From: Isochrysis galbana | Lineage: Eukaryota; Haptophyta; Isochrysidales; Isochrysidaceae | NCBI GenBank assembly: GCA_018136815.1 | Contig: CM030938.1 | Span: 3,797,448 to 3,861,447, forward strand | Reading direction: 5' to 3' | Length of the DNA stretch: 64,000 nt | In this document: positions 1-9,800 of the stretch, one piece after another | How positions within the stretch are numbered: the stretch's first letter is position 1 | Layout of the letters: each line of letters starts with the position of its first letter | Translations under genes and position numbers: made by a program | Notes under the pieces: generated by a model | Told to the model about the DNA's origin: nothing | Seen by the model: the letters and a program-made list of their open reading frames with translations, nothing else | Database searches by the model: none

Positions 1-199
1 TCTTCACTAAGCATGGATGAATCCCTTTCGCGCCTTTTCTGTGTGCAATCCTTCTCTAGGACGACGAGTTCTCTTCTGGCCAATTGGTTCGTTCCTTCTT
101 TGCTCTCTCTGTTGACCCACCGTGGCTTTCGCTCCCGTGTTCATTACCCAGCTCTTCACTAGCTTACTACCTGCGCTAGCCGGAGCACCCCTCCCTCCA

Positions 200-775
200 C
201 ACTCAAACAGCCCCCCACGCCAGGATCCTGTTCTGGTCTCGCAAGCAAGGGGGCCTAATAATGGGAGGGAGATGAGCAACTCCTCAAAGAGGAGCTTTGG
301 GGAAGGAGATGTTTGAGTGGGGGCGCTATACCCTTGCGCTAGGCATGGGCAGCGACGCCGCCTCAACACATGTCCTCCCTTTGGTCTTGAGTCGAAATTT
401 TTGGTGTTTGAAACCGAGGGCGAGGGGGTTTGTGCTTCTTGGGTTGGTTGTAGTGGGATGAGGGAGTGGGAGATGGAATGAAGTGTTGAAAGAGGGCCCA
501 AGGCAGGGCACTGAGTTGTAGGTACTTGTGGCCCACAAGCGTGGGGTGAAAACGGGAATAAGTGTATCAACATGTGTCTTGAATTGAAATTTTTGGTGCT
601 TTGAACAGAGGGCGGGGGGGGTCGTGCTGTTTGGGTTGGTTGAAGTGTGAAGGGAGAGTGGGAGAGGGAGTCTAGTGTTGAAAGAGGGCCCAAGGCAGGG
701 CACTGAGTGATTGGTACTAGTGGCCCACAAGAGTGGGGTGAAGACGAGAATTGTGTCAACAAGTTGGAAAACATA
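200..775. repeat. Dispersed repeat with an internal tandem duplication of about 200 bases
   Basis: Two successive copies of one block (about 370–540 and 570–735) share the string GGCCCAAGGCAGGGCACTGA and a nearby TCGAAATTTTTGGTG / TTGAAATTTTTGGTG motif. The whole block, including its left part with GGGGGCGCTATACCC, recurs in inverted orientation at about 6270–6712. No coding pattern survives comparison between the copies, so long open frames here are chance. Confidence 0.6.
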
Positions 776-827
776 GGCATATTGAGACGTCCAGCGCGGG
801 ACGCACCGGGAAGGATTCTACACCTGA

Positions 828-1110
828 CGTATTGGAATGGCCCAGAGGGCCTGAGGGCAATGAGGAAGGTGGAAGGTGGCAAGGTGGCAAGCCGGCGGCA
901 GGCGCGGCGGCGCGGCTGAGGAGACGACTTCGGGGACGATGACGGGCTGGGGATCAAGAGCGGTCGGCGCGCGCTCCATCGCTCGAACTATATAACAATA
1001 GTTATTTTAACCGAGAACGAGAGAAAGCACAGAGAATTATAAATAACGATAAATACCGAATGACGAAGAGAAGAGAGAAGCCTAACGAGTGTCGATTCGC
1101 GAATGCGACA
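828..1110. repeat. Dispersed repeat, second copy near 37020–38492
   Basis: The stretch with GGGCCTGAGGGCAATGAGGA and GGAGACGACTTCGGGGACGA recurs at 37042–37125. The stretch ACCGAGAACGAGAGAAAGC…GTGTCGATTCGCGAATGCGACAG recurs in the same orientation at 38395–38492. Here the two parts are only about 60 bases apart, while at 37–38 kb they are about 1.2 kb apart. Confidence 0.6.
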
Positions 1111-1205
1111 GTCGGCTGTGTCGTTGTGTCCAATTGCCCGCCGTGTTGGTCTGTAGTATAGGGCACACACACATATACACATGACACATGCGACATACAT
1201 ACGTA

Positions 1206-1544
1206 TAAGGCGTGGAACTAGATAGCCAGATATCTAGCTATCTAGTTATCCACCCCCGATTTTCACTATCTATATCTAGTTAGATAGAGCCGGGGACTAT
1301 CTATATCTAGCTAGATGGCAATCGCCAATATCTAGATATCTTGTGAATAGCGGGGCTCTTTAGCTGCTTACTTACAGCTTACAGTCGAGCGTGGACAGGC
1401 TGACATCTACACTATCTAGGCCGAAAAATGAAGTATCTATATCTAGCTAGATGGCTGGGGCCAATATCTATATCTAGCTAGATAGAATTTTGCTCTATTC
1501 ACTTGTATCTAGATACGGGCCCGGGGGGGTAATTCCACGCCTTA
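1206..1544. mobile_element. Miniature TIR element rich in TATCTAGATA palindromes
   Basis: The segment starts with TAAGGCGTGGAA and ends with its exact reverse complement TTCCACGCCTTA. It is about 340 bases long, has no coding capacity, and is packed with variants of TATCTATATCTAGCTAGATAG that can fold on themselves. A shorter copy lies at 36544–36752, inverted relative to this one. Flanks resemble each other (CATACGTA / CATACGTAC), but the exact target duplication is unclear. The superfamily is not assigned. Confidence 0.65.
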
Positions 1545-2807
1545 CATACGTACAATAATACAATAATATGTGGATAAACGATCGAGTCACAGGTATCCAT
1601 GTATCCATCTAGTATACCATTCTTACCACGACTGATGATGCCCAACTAGACAAAAATGCGGCCGGGCGGCGACCAACAACAGCTTCCGAGCGGTCGTTAA
1701 AGTGGTTACGTGGGCCGTCGACACCGCCGCGCCAAAAAACAATGGGAATTTCATCACTTCAGCGCGCGCGCGCGCGAAAGAATGGGGAGCTGAGACTCGG
1801 AGGGTCGTCTGTCGTCTACATAGGGCATATGGAGGTCATCCATGCATATTTTTGATTGTTGCCATCCAAAGCCCAAAGCGATCACGAGAACACGATTATT
1901 ACTGTCCCGACCTCTATGTGCGTGCCATGCTGAAGATACGTTAGTGTGGGGAGTGTTGATGTGAGTGTAGTGCCGAGTCATCAGTCCGTCGGACTCTAGC
2001 CGTTCTGTGTCGTCTGTCGTTCGTCGCTTCGTCGCCGCTCTCGTTCTCGTTCCCGTACTCGTCCCTCGTTCTCAACACTCCTTTCGTACCAAAGTAAAGT
2101 AGTTGTCCGCTCCGTTCCCCCCCCCGCTCCTTCTCCTTTCTTTCCCCGGTGAGCCCTTTCCCGGTCTCCCCCGGAGGAATGTCGCGCCGCGCTAGCCGCC
2201 GGTGCGCATGCTTCGCGAGCTGTCTCAGAAGGAGAGACAGCCTTCGCTCCGAAATTTTCATTATGCGAGACGCGCTTCGTTAATTCTTCCGCCCCTCCCT
2301 CCTCTTCCTCTCTTCTTTTTCTTTTTTCGAGCGACGTCGGTACTCCCTAGTATATCTGCTGCTACTTGGGGAGGAAGAGCGCGAGTCTTAGATCTGCTTT
2401 GTTCACGTTAATAATCGCGATGACGAATAGCGAGCGAGAGCAGCTTCGTCTTTGAGAGGAGAGATAACTTTATTCGAGGGAGAGACGGGGAGAGAGAAGG
2501 CTACAATATTGTACTCGCGAAGCTTAGAGAAGACGCCAGAGTACAGAGAAACCAGCAAGAAGAGAGAGGAAGATCAGTGGGATCTGCTCTTTTTTCACGT
2601 CATGTGGCGAGGACGAATACCGAGCGAGAGCACGGTCGTTTTTGAGAGACGAGGCGAGGAGAGAGAGAGATAGGTTTGCCGGGAGTACAGAAGAAGAAGG
2701 GAGGCAGGGGGAGGCTCGCCCGCGGTGGCTCCGAGCGCGCGCCCCACCGCTTTCTCTCTCTCTTCCCCCTCTCACCCTCTCCCTCCCTTCTCTCGACTCT
2801 ACCAGCG
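1545..2807. other. Gene-free spacer and 5' region of the next gene
   Basis: Nothing recognisable as a gene is seen. The last 150 bases are pyrimidine-rich (CTCTCTCTCTTCCCCC) directly ahead of the start codon at 2808, the usual look of promoters/5' leaders elsewhere in this window. Confidence 0.4.
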
Positions 2808-3927
2808 ATGGCCGCCGGCTCCGAGTCTGCTCCCGCAATGATCGAGCGCATTGGACCCATCGGCGACGTGGCCCACGAGCCAGCTGCTCGCGAGGCCGCG
2901 GCTTCTCTTGTCCAGCAGCCTGAGCCGCTCTTCTACGGCGAGCTCCACGTGCACCGGCGGGTGCTCCTGCTCAGCTGCTGGAGCCAGAAATTTGCAGTCA
3001 TCGCCGACGGCAAGCTCCGCCTCTACGCATCGCGCACGGCCAACCAGCCGGAGGCCACCTACCAGCTCTCGGTGGGCACTGCATGCCACCCCTAGCTATA
3101 GCTGTTTGTGGCGTGGCCCTGTTGCCTACCCCTAGCTATTACTAAATCGACCTTCCCCACCGCTTCCTGAGTAGATGTGCTCAGGCCACGTGCGCGAGCT
3201 CGAGGACTGCAAGGAGGGACTCTACTGCTTCGAGATCCAGGCGGGCGACTGCAAGGGAAGTGACGGGCGCGAGCCGAGCAAGCTCAAGTTGTGCACCGGC
3301 TCATCCAGTGAACAGCTGCTGTGGCTCCAGGCCTTCACGCAGGGCGGCGTGCTATATGAGCAAGAGAAGGACGATGGATCGGTCCGCTCGCTGCACGAGC
3401 TCTCCGCGGTGGACATGCTCACAGGCCAAGAGGTGCCCTTCAGCCAATACGCTGGAAAGGTGTGCTTGGTCGTCAACGTGGCATCGGCGTGAGGACTGAC
3501 GCCGCGCAACTACACGGAGCTCGTGCAGCTGCACGAGGCCTTGTACGAGCGCGGCCTGCGGATCCTCGCCTTCCCCTGCAATCAATTCGGTCGCCAGGAG
3601 AAGGGCAGCGCCATGGAGATCCGTCGCTTTGCTGACGGGTACAACGCGCAGTTCGACTTCTTCGAAAAAACGAAGGTCAACGGCGCAGATGCGCACCCGG
3701 TGTACAAATATCTCAAAAGCCATCTCTCTGATGTCCTCGGATCGAGCATCAAGTGGAACTTCACCAAGTTCCTCGTTGACAAGGATGGCCAGCCTGTACG
3801 CCGCTACGGCCCCACCACATCGCCTCTGTCGATCAAGAAGGACATTGAGGCACTTCTGCAAGCTATGCCGGGGGAGTCACCGCTCCGTCGGAAAGCCTCC
3901 CGCAAGGGGCTCCGCGCGGATTCATAA
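2808..3927 (+). CDS. PH domain–glutathione peroxidase fusion selenoprotein (in-frame TGA = Sec)
   Basis: Two exons, 2808–3071 and 3175–3927, give 338 residues. The 103-base phase-0 intron has a GTGGGC donor, a TACTAAA branch-like motif and a GTAG acceptor. Residues about 41–146 look like a pleckstrin-homology domain ([26 protein letters not shown], closing WLQAF), which in this family binds phosphoinositides or proteins at membranes. Residues about 158–320 are a GPx4-like thiol/selenol peroxidase that reduces lipid or hydrogen peroxides. The active-site line reads [18 protein letters not shown], followed by [10 protein letters not shown] and WNFTKF. These supply the Sec/Gln/Trp/Asn tetrad. 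The TGA at 3490–3492 (residue 194) sits exactly where Sec occurs in the family, and the same frame continues with perfect family motifs to TAA, so it is read as selenocysteine rather than a stop. The start at 2808 was chosen for the good context (CAGCGATGGCC) and the CT-rich leader. Confidence 0.88.
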
Positions 3928-3987
3928 CGTCGCGTCGTGAGGCCATACGGAGATTGGACGAGGCACATTCTAGGGCGCGGTTGCGCT

Positions 3988-4067
3988 GGTGCGGAATGAC
4001 GGGCGCGAATCCCACAAACCTCGGCTCTTGCGCCGGTCGGGCCGCCCTGACCCACTCACAAGCACCA
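3988..4067 (+). promoter_or_regulatory. Weak SECIS candidate in the 3' region of the GPx gene
   Basis: A selenoprotein mRNA needs a SECIS hairpin after the stop. The best I can see has TGGTGC/GCACCA as an outer stem (3987–3992 with 4062–4067), ATGA at 3996–3999, GGGCG pairing with CGCCC, an AAA in the loop and TGA at 4048–4050. The fit is poor because the helix is short and the spacing is off. Treat the position as tentative. Confidence 0.15.
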
Positions 4068-4836
4068 TCACGCACACACGTGTTCCATGAATCATTGCCA
4101 CCTGTGACCTTTAGCAGCTGCCAGCTGCCACACCTCCAGTCTCTGATGAGTAGTATGAGATGCGGAAAATGGACGCCAAACCTGCTATGACCTGAAGCCT
4201 TCACCTAATTGTTCAGTTGACGAATTTTTGGGGCCCCATGTCGTGCAACTATGATGGGCATAGCTGCCTGTGGCGGACGAGCAGGTTCTTGGAAACATCA
4301 AATAATAATAAAGAAGAAGAAGAAAACTTGAAAAAAAATTTCAAAATTTCCGGTATTTGCTACTTATACGGCACGAAGAAAAACGCTTTAAAAGGTCTCG
4401 CCTTGCGCGTGGCGCGTGGGCTTGGACCTCAAACTGATAGCCACGTCCCTACTCTTGCCCCTCCTCCCTTCCCTTCCAACCTCCAACCTGCGTTGCGGCG
4501 ACTCCCCTCGTGCGCTTTTAAGGGGCTCAGGTTGTGGTTGTGGGGGAGGCGGAGTTGAGCAGGGTGTTCCGGTGTTCCGGTCACAAGCGGTAGGGTCCAC
4601 TCCCTCCCTAAGTTGTTCCACCGTATACCGGTTCCACCGGGTCTTGAGAGGCTTCACCCGGTACCGGTACCGGTACCGGTACGGTACCGTACCTGTGGTA
4701 CTTATTATAGTACTCTAATGGTAACATTAGATACTCTTAGTGTACATACAAACAGCTACACAATACGCAATACGCCCACCGCTCACACCAAGGGATCGCC
4801 GTCCACGCGCTCCCGCCACGCTCGCTATGAGAACTC
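4068..4836. other. Gene-free spacer with a GTACCG microsatellite
   Basis: No gene seen. At 4658–4705 there is a run of GGTACC/CCGGTACCGG units, followed by TA-rich DNA. Confidence 0.4.
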
Positions 4837-4905
4837 TAGGGCCAGGTCAATACTTTTACAAATTTTTTTGAAAGTTTGGGGGGCCCTGGAATGCGTGACA
4901 AGTTT
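4837..4905. mobile_element. Solo end of the hAT-like TIR family
   Basis: TAGGGCCAGGTCA at 4837 matches the terminus of the element at 22099–23290 and is followed by the family's typical A/T-rich GAAAGTTTGG subterminal motif. No partner end is found in the window, so this is probably a decayed or truncated copy. Confidence 0.4.
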
Positions 4906-5040
4906 GGGCCCATTCTGCAAGGGTGCCATGTCCATCCATGTGCACATGACATGTGCATGTTAGTGCATGTGCATGTATCAACATTATGATTAAGTAAGAT
5001 GTGTGTAATGTGGGAGATGAGTGTGAGAGTGTGAGAGAGG

Positions 5041-5215
5041 AGGCCGCCGCCTCCGTCGCCGTTCGCCGCCTCCGCCCTCGCCGCCGCCCCCCTCGCCGCC
5101 GCCGCCCTCGCCCCTCGCCGCCGCCGCCTTCACCGCCGCCCCCCTCGCCGCCGCCGCCCTCGCCGCCGCCCCCCTCGCCACCGCCGCCCTCGCCGCCGCC
5201 GCCCTCGCCGCCGCG
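5041..5215. repeat. CCGCCGCC(C)TCG minisatellite
   Basis: Irregular repetition of CCGCCGCCGCCCTCG and CCGCCGCCCCCCTCG units. It can be translated as Pro/Ser repeats, but with no gene context I treat it as simple-sequence DNA. Confidence 0.6.
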
Positions 5216-5924
5216 CCGTGCGAGGGCGAGAGCGAGCGAGCAGCAGAGAACGGGATTGGGGCAGGCGGGGGTGATGGTGATGGATAAGAATCAGATGGGA
5301 GGGAGATGTAAGATGTAAGATGAAGGTGTCTTACTTAGTCCCTTAGGCGCAAGTATTAGCAAGTAAGTAGGTGGTGGCACGGCGGCACCCACCGTCCACC
5401 GTAAGTAAGCCGTGCCATGTACTATAACCATAGTTCAACTAAAAGTTGTGTGGATATTTCCTCGCATATTTGGGGCCGTGGCTGGGATATTTCTTGGATA
5501 TTTTGGATGGATATTTGGGCAAAAATTTGTGGATATTCTGGCCTACCACTAGCGGGGAGAGGGGGTCGGGGTCGGTCGCGTCGCAAGTGGCAGGTGGCAG
5601 TTCGCGGGAGGGCGGGAGGGGTGGGGGAGGGGGGGCTATGGGCTATGCATAGAAAAGAAAGAGATAAAGATAAATAAAGAGTTGAAAAAGGGAGGGGGTG
5701 TTGTTTGGTCACGATGAGGATCGATCCGTGGGGGAAAAGGGCGGGGAAGGGGGGGAGAGCAGGGAAATGGAAATGAGCTCGCGCCAACCTTTCGTGGCAA
5801 CGGTCTCCCGCGCTTCTGAAATCAAGCAACATTGACAAATTCATGAAAGGGAGATCTACCCAGGCCTAGGAGGGGTCCCGTGTCGGATCGGAAGGCCCCT
5901 GGGGGGCCTCCTAGGCCTAGATGG

Positions 5925-6025
5925 GAAATACAGTGAGGGGGCTTCCAAATACGGTAAATACAGCCTGTATTTGGCCTTCGTCCAAATACAGCCAAATACG
6001 GTACCAAATACAGTACCGGGGGGGG
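5925..6025. repeat. CCAAATAC/GTATTTGG cluster, copy 1
   Basis: Alternating direct and inverted CCAAATAC and GTATTTGG words (AAATACGGTAAATACAG, CTGTATTTGGCCTTCGTCC) next to CCTAGGCCTAG. Related clusters lie at 6738–6832 and 53815–53965. Confidence 0.55.
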
Positions 6026-6269
6026 GGCTCCCATTCCCCAAGCCTCCCCCGTCGCCAATCGCCAGCATATGCCATATATTGCCCTAGCGCCAGCGCCAGC
6101 GCCCTCTCCCCCCCCGCCCCCCCTTCACCCATCATCTCATCATGATGAGAGCATGTGAGAATGTAGATGGAGCGTGTACCCCATCCTGAACCCCAACCCT
6201 GACCGTGCCTCGCGCGATCCGCGCTCGTTGCGCGCATGGCGCATGGCTGCAGCGGTACTGCATTGCGCA

Positions 6270-6712
6270 AACAAACAATGCAGCAATGCCCATTGCCCAT
6301 TGCTGACACAATTCTCCTTCCCACCCCACTCTTGTGCACCACAGGAACCTACAACTCGGTGCCCTGCCATGGGCCATCCATGGGCCTTCATTCAACGCTT
6401 GACTCCCCCTCTCACTCTGCTCGCTCACTCCCTCTTCCTACTGCATTCATTTAACCCAAGCAGCACAAACCCCCTCGTCGTCCTCTGTTGTAGGTTGTAG
6501 GCACAAAACATCTCAACATCTCAACATATGACCAAACAGAGGGAGGACATGCCCTGAGGTGGCGGCGCTGCCCATGCCTAGCGCATGGGTATAGCGCCCT
6601 ATCCAGCCATCTCTCCTTCCCCATAGCTCCTCTCTAATAATCTGCTCCTCACCCTCCCATTCCCATTAGGCCCCCTCGCCTATGAGACCAAAACAGGATC
6701 ATGGCGTGGGGA
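6270..6712. repeat. Inverted copy of the 200–775 repeat
   Basis: Read on the minus strand this segment follows the order of 200–775: CCCCACGCCA, AAGGGGCTAAT-like, GGGCGCTATACCC, GGCAGGGCACCGAGTTGTAG, GTGCACAAGAGTGGGGTG. Similarity is clear but broken by many substitutions, so the copy is old. Confidence 0.5.
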
Positions 6713-6737
6713 CTTTCGACGCGCGCGCCTGCGCCAC

Positions 6738-6832
6738 CGTCCAAATACGGAGGGTCATATTGAGGCAGTTTCAAATACGGTAAATACGGTCTGTATTTGG
6801 CCTTCGTCCAAATACGGTGAATACGTATTTCC
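6738..6832. repeat. CCAAATAC/GTATTTGG cluster, copy 2
   Basis: TTTCAAATACGGTAAATACG, CTGTATTTGGCCTTCGTCC and TTTCCCATCTAGGCTCC repeat the layout of the cluster at 5925–6025, and the last word also recurs near 55045. Confidence 0.55.
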
Positions 6833-7825
6833 CATCTAGGCTCCTAGGGCCCCAGGCCCCAGGGGCTCCAAATATAGGCATATGTACTTGAAAGGCACTC
6901 ATCGTCCACCACGTGGACTACGGCACTGCTAGGGTTTTAAGAGATAATCCAGCACACGAATCATCGCGGAGGCTGACTTACGTCTTAGCCGCGCAGCGGC
7001 CACTTTGCAGAGTTACGAGTTACTCATGGACGCTTGCTTCCGGCAATGAGATTATGCTTGCTCACGGTCAAATTTATATCAGCACCAAACACTGGAGGAT
7101 TTGCTGGGACCTTACTGCGTCCGGCTGCCGAACCGAGCACTTCTCAAGCTCATCATCGGGGACAGGTGGAATGCGCCCGCGTCAGCTACCGAGATGTTGG
7201 TCAAAGCCGGCGGCCAGCTTTGCACGGCGGCGGGGAGGGCGCCAAGGGATGGATCCCTCAGCGACTTCCGAGCCGCCGTCCACCGCGCAGCGCCTCTTCT
7301 CCCTGTTTCTTCTCTCTCTTTGCCTCCCTCCCCCCCCCCCCCCCCACTTCCCCCCGCCACTTGTGTGAATGCGGTCGTCGGTGGAGAAGAGAGACGCGAC
7401 GGCGCCTGACGCGCTTCGTCAAGCATGCTCCCCTCCCCCGAGCTCGCGCCATCTCCCCCTCCCCCCGCCCCGGGGGAGATGGGGAGATCGAGAGAGGCCG
7501 TGCGCGGCTTGCTCCCCCACAATGAGAGGAGGAAGGGGGGGCGGGGGCGGGAAGGGAAGGAAGAGAGGGGGAAGGGGGGGCGGGGGGCGGAGTTCGAGGA
7601 GCGCGCGGGGGCGGGAGAAGACGAGGGGACACAGCGGGATGAAGCGGAGGGGGGCAGCCGTCAGCGCCGAGCCTTCTCCTCGTCCTTCTCTCCCCCCCCC
7701 CTCCCCTCCCCCCTCTTCTTCTCTCCTCCCGAGCGCTTTCTTCTCTCCTGCGCAGGCCCCCCCATCGCCATCGCCCTCGGTGCAGGTGCGGACTCCTCCC
7801 CCTTCCCGCCCCCCCCCCCCCCCCA

Positions 7826-9800
7826 ATGGGCCACACTGATGGTGAGGGGCAGGGGGGCGTCCTCGAGGCCTACCCGTGCTCGACACACCCCGATACGACC
7901 CTCGAAGGCCTTCATCGCCTTGTCCTCTCCCCGCCCGCATCGCCCCGCGGCGATGCCGCCGAACCAGAGGCTTCGCAGGCTTCGGCGGCCACGACGGTCG
8001 AAGACGACGAGAAGCCAGATGTCCAGCCTCCTCTCAGTAGCGGCAAGTCACGGCGCGCGAGCACGCGGCCGGTTATCCGGGCATTTAACGCCGCTAAGTG
8101 AGTCCGCCAACCTCACTGAAACGCCCACTCTCACATGCTGTGGCCGTTGCAAGTCTACCGAGCATCGAGCCTCAACCCCCTTTCCTTCTGTTGCTCATCG
8201 AGCAGGTATAAGACATGCCTCTGCTCTCGATGGCTCAAGTCGTCGCCAGCAAGCTGTGAATTTGGCGAAAGATGCTGGTGAGTCTTCAGGCGATGCCCCT
8301 CTGGGGCGCCGCGGCGCACCGCTCGTCCGCCAGCGCGCGCATGAAGGGTTGCGACTAGCATGAGTATCCCAAACTCGTTGCTTCTAAGCCTACTGTGCTG
8401 TCACCAGCTGGCCGTGCCCTAATCTTGTGATAGGTTTGCGCATGGCGAGGACGATCTGGCCACAGTGGACTCACCACGCGTTCCTGAGAGCTGGCTCATC
8501 GATGAGATGGTCGAGGAGTCACGCCAGCGCGAGGTGCCCACCTGCTGTCCCCATCTTACACGTTCCGCTGCACCGTGGCTACCACCGCTCGCCTCATTCA
8601 TCACAGGCACCCCACCACCGAAGCGGTCGGCACGCTCGTGTGCAATGAGCATCGTGCTGCGCGCCTTTATCTGGGCCGGTGCACGCCGACTGTCGCCCGT
8701 CCCCTTGCTCGCAGGAGGCTCTTGCGAAGGTCCAGTACGAGCGTCCCTCCAAGACTCCTTCGTATGGCCCTGATTCTCGCTCCGAGCAGGCCTACCAGCG
8801 CGCCGCCCTCTCGGACGAAGACTCGCACTTTGCCGTCGATATAGCCGATTCGCTCTCGTTGCTTCCCACGCGTGCCGCCACCGACCTGCGGCCGCGTCGC
8901 GAGTTGCCCTTGCTATTCGAAGGCAAACGCATCGGTCGTGCGAGTGAGCGAGCCAGCCGTTGCAGCTCGCTGGCGTCGACGCCTATGTCCAAACGCGCCT
9001 CCGACCCCTCACGGGACGGCGGCGACCCGAGCCATCTTTCGGCGGCTCACGCGCCTAGGGCGTGCCGCCATCGACGATGCGGTTCCGGAAGCAGCACTGG
9101 TAGCACCTTCAACAGCGAGTTGACGGGCTCAGGCGGTGGCCGCCGCTATGGCCGGGCGAGGGACAGCGTACGGACAATTGAGGGCGAGGCGAAGCATCGC
9201 GAACTCAATCTACAGGCGGCAGCCTTCCTCCCAGTGCGCTCGTTCTGCGCTCCAGTGTCCACGCACCTTGGCCTCGTTCCCAGTGCAATTCAAGCCCCGC
9301 ACTTCGGCGGAAGTCACATGCCACCGATGGGAATGGCGTTATCACCGCTAGCACAAGGCATGCCCGGCTACGTCGGCGTGTGCTCCCCGCAAACCTCGAT
9401 GATGGGTGCCGCCTGCTTCGTCCCGACCCCGCACGGCATGGTCCAATGCACAGACGTGGGCGGGCAACAGATGATGTCGTTGGGAAGCGGTACACCATCG
9501 GCACCGCAGGCGATGTGCCCAGCAATCATGGTACAAGGCGGAGGTCCATGCATGCATGGTACCAATGGCGTCGGCGCGGTCGTCGCACCGGGCGCAGTCG
9601 CTCCGCCGAATGCTTCACCCATGGGCTACGAATACGTGGCGTCGCACAACGGCACCATGACGGCGTCCATGCATGAGCACATGCACCACGTGGCTGGCCC
9701 ACAGACGGGCGCACACGTGCATCACATCGGTGTTGCTCAATCTGGCAATGGGTACACGACCTTTGTGTCGCACTTCGGGCCCTTGCACCTCTGGGGTTGA
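7826..9800 (+). CDS. CCCH-type zinc-finger protein, Met/His/Gly-rich tail
   Basis: Four exons join in phase: 7826–8097, 8206–8277, 8434–8533 and 8715–9800, giving 509 residues. Exons 1–3 together encode one CCCH finger at residues 91–119: KYKTCLCSRW…CEFGERCWFAHG, i.e. C97-x10-C108-x5-C114-x3-H118. The YKT lead-in and FAHG end are typical of the tristetraprolin/TIS11 group, whose members bind AU-rich mRNA and control its decay or translation. Family knowledge therefore suggests an RNA-binding regulator, but it has only one finger and no recognisable second domain. Residues ~119–152 form an acidic helix (VPESWLIDEMVEESRQRE). The remainder is Ser/Arg-rich, then low-complexity rich in Met, Gly, Pro and His with no known domain. 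The ATG follows a poly-C tract. An earlier start in an upstream exon cannot be excluded. Confidence 0.8.

Noticed and set aside
3490-3492. TGA as a true stop, with a separate downstream GPx
   Set aside because: The downstream frame would lack its active-site residue, while the motif is continuous across the TGA at the known Sec position.
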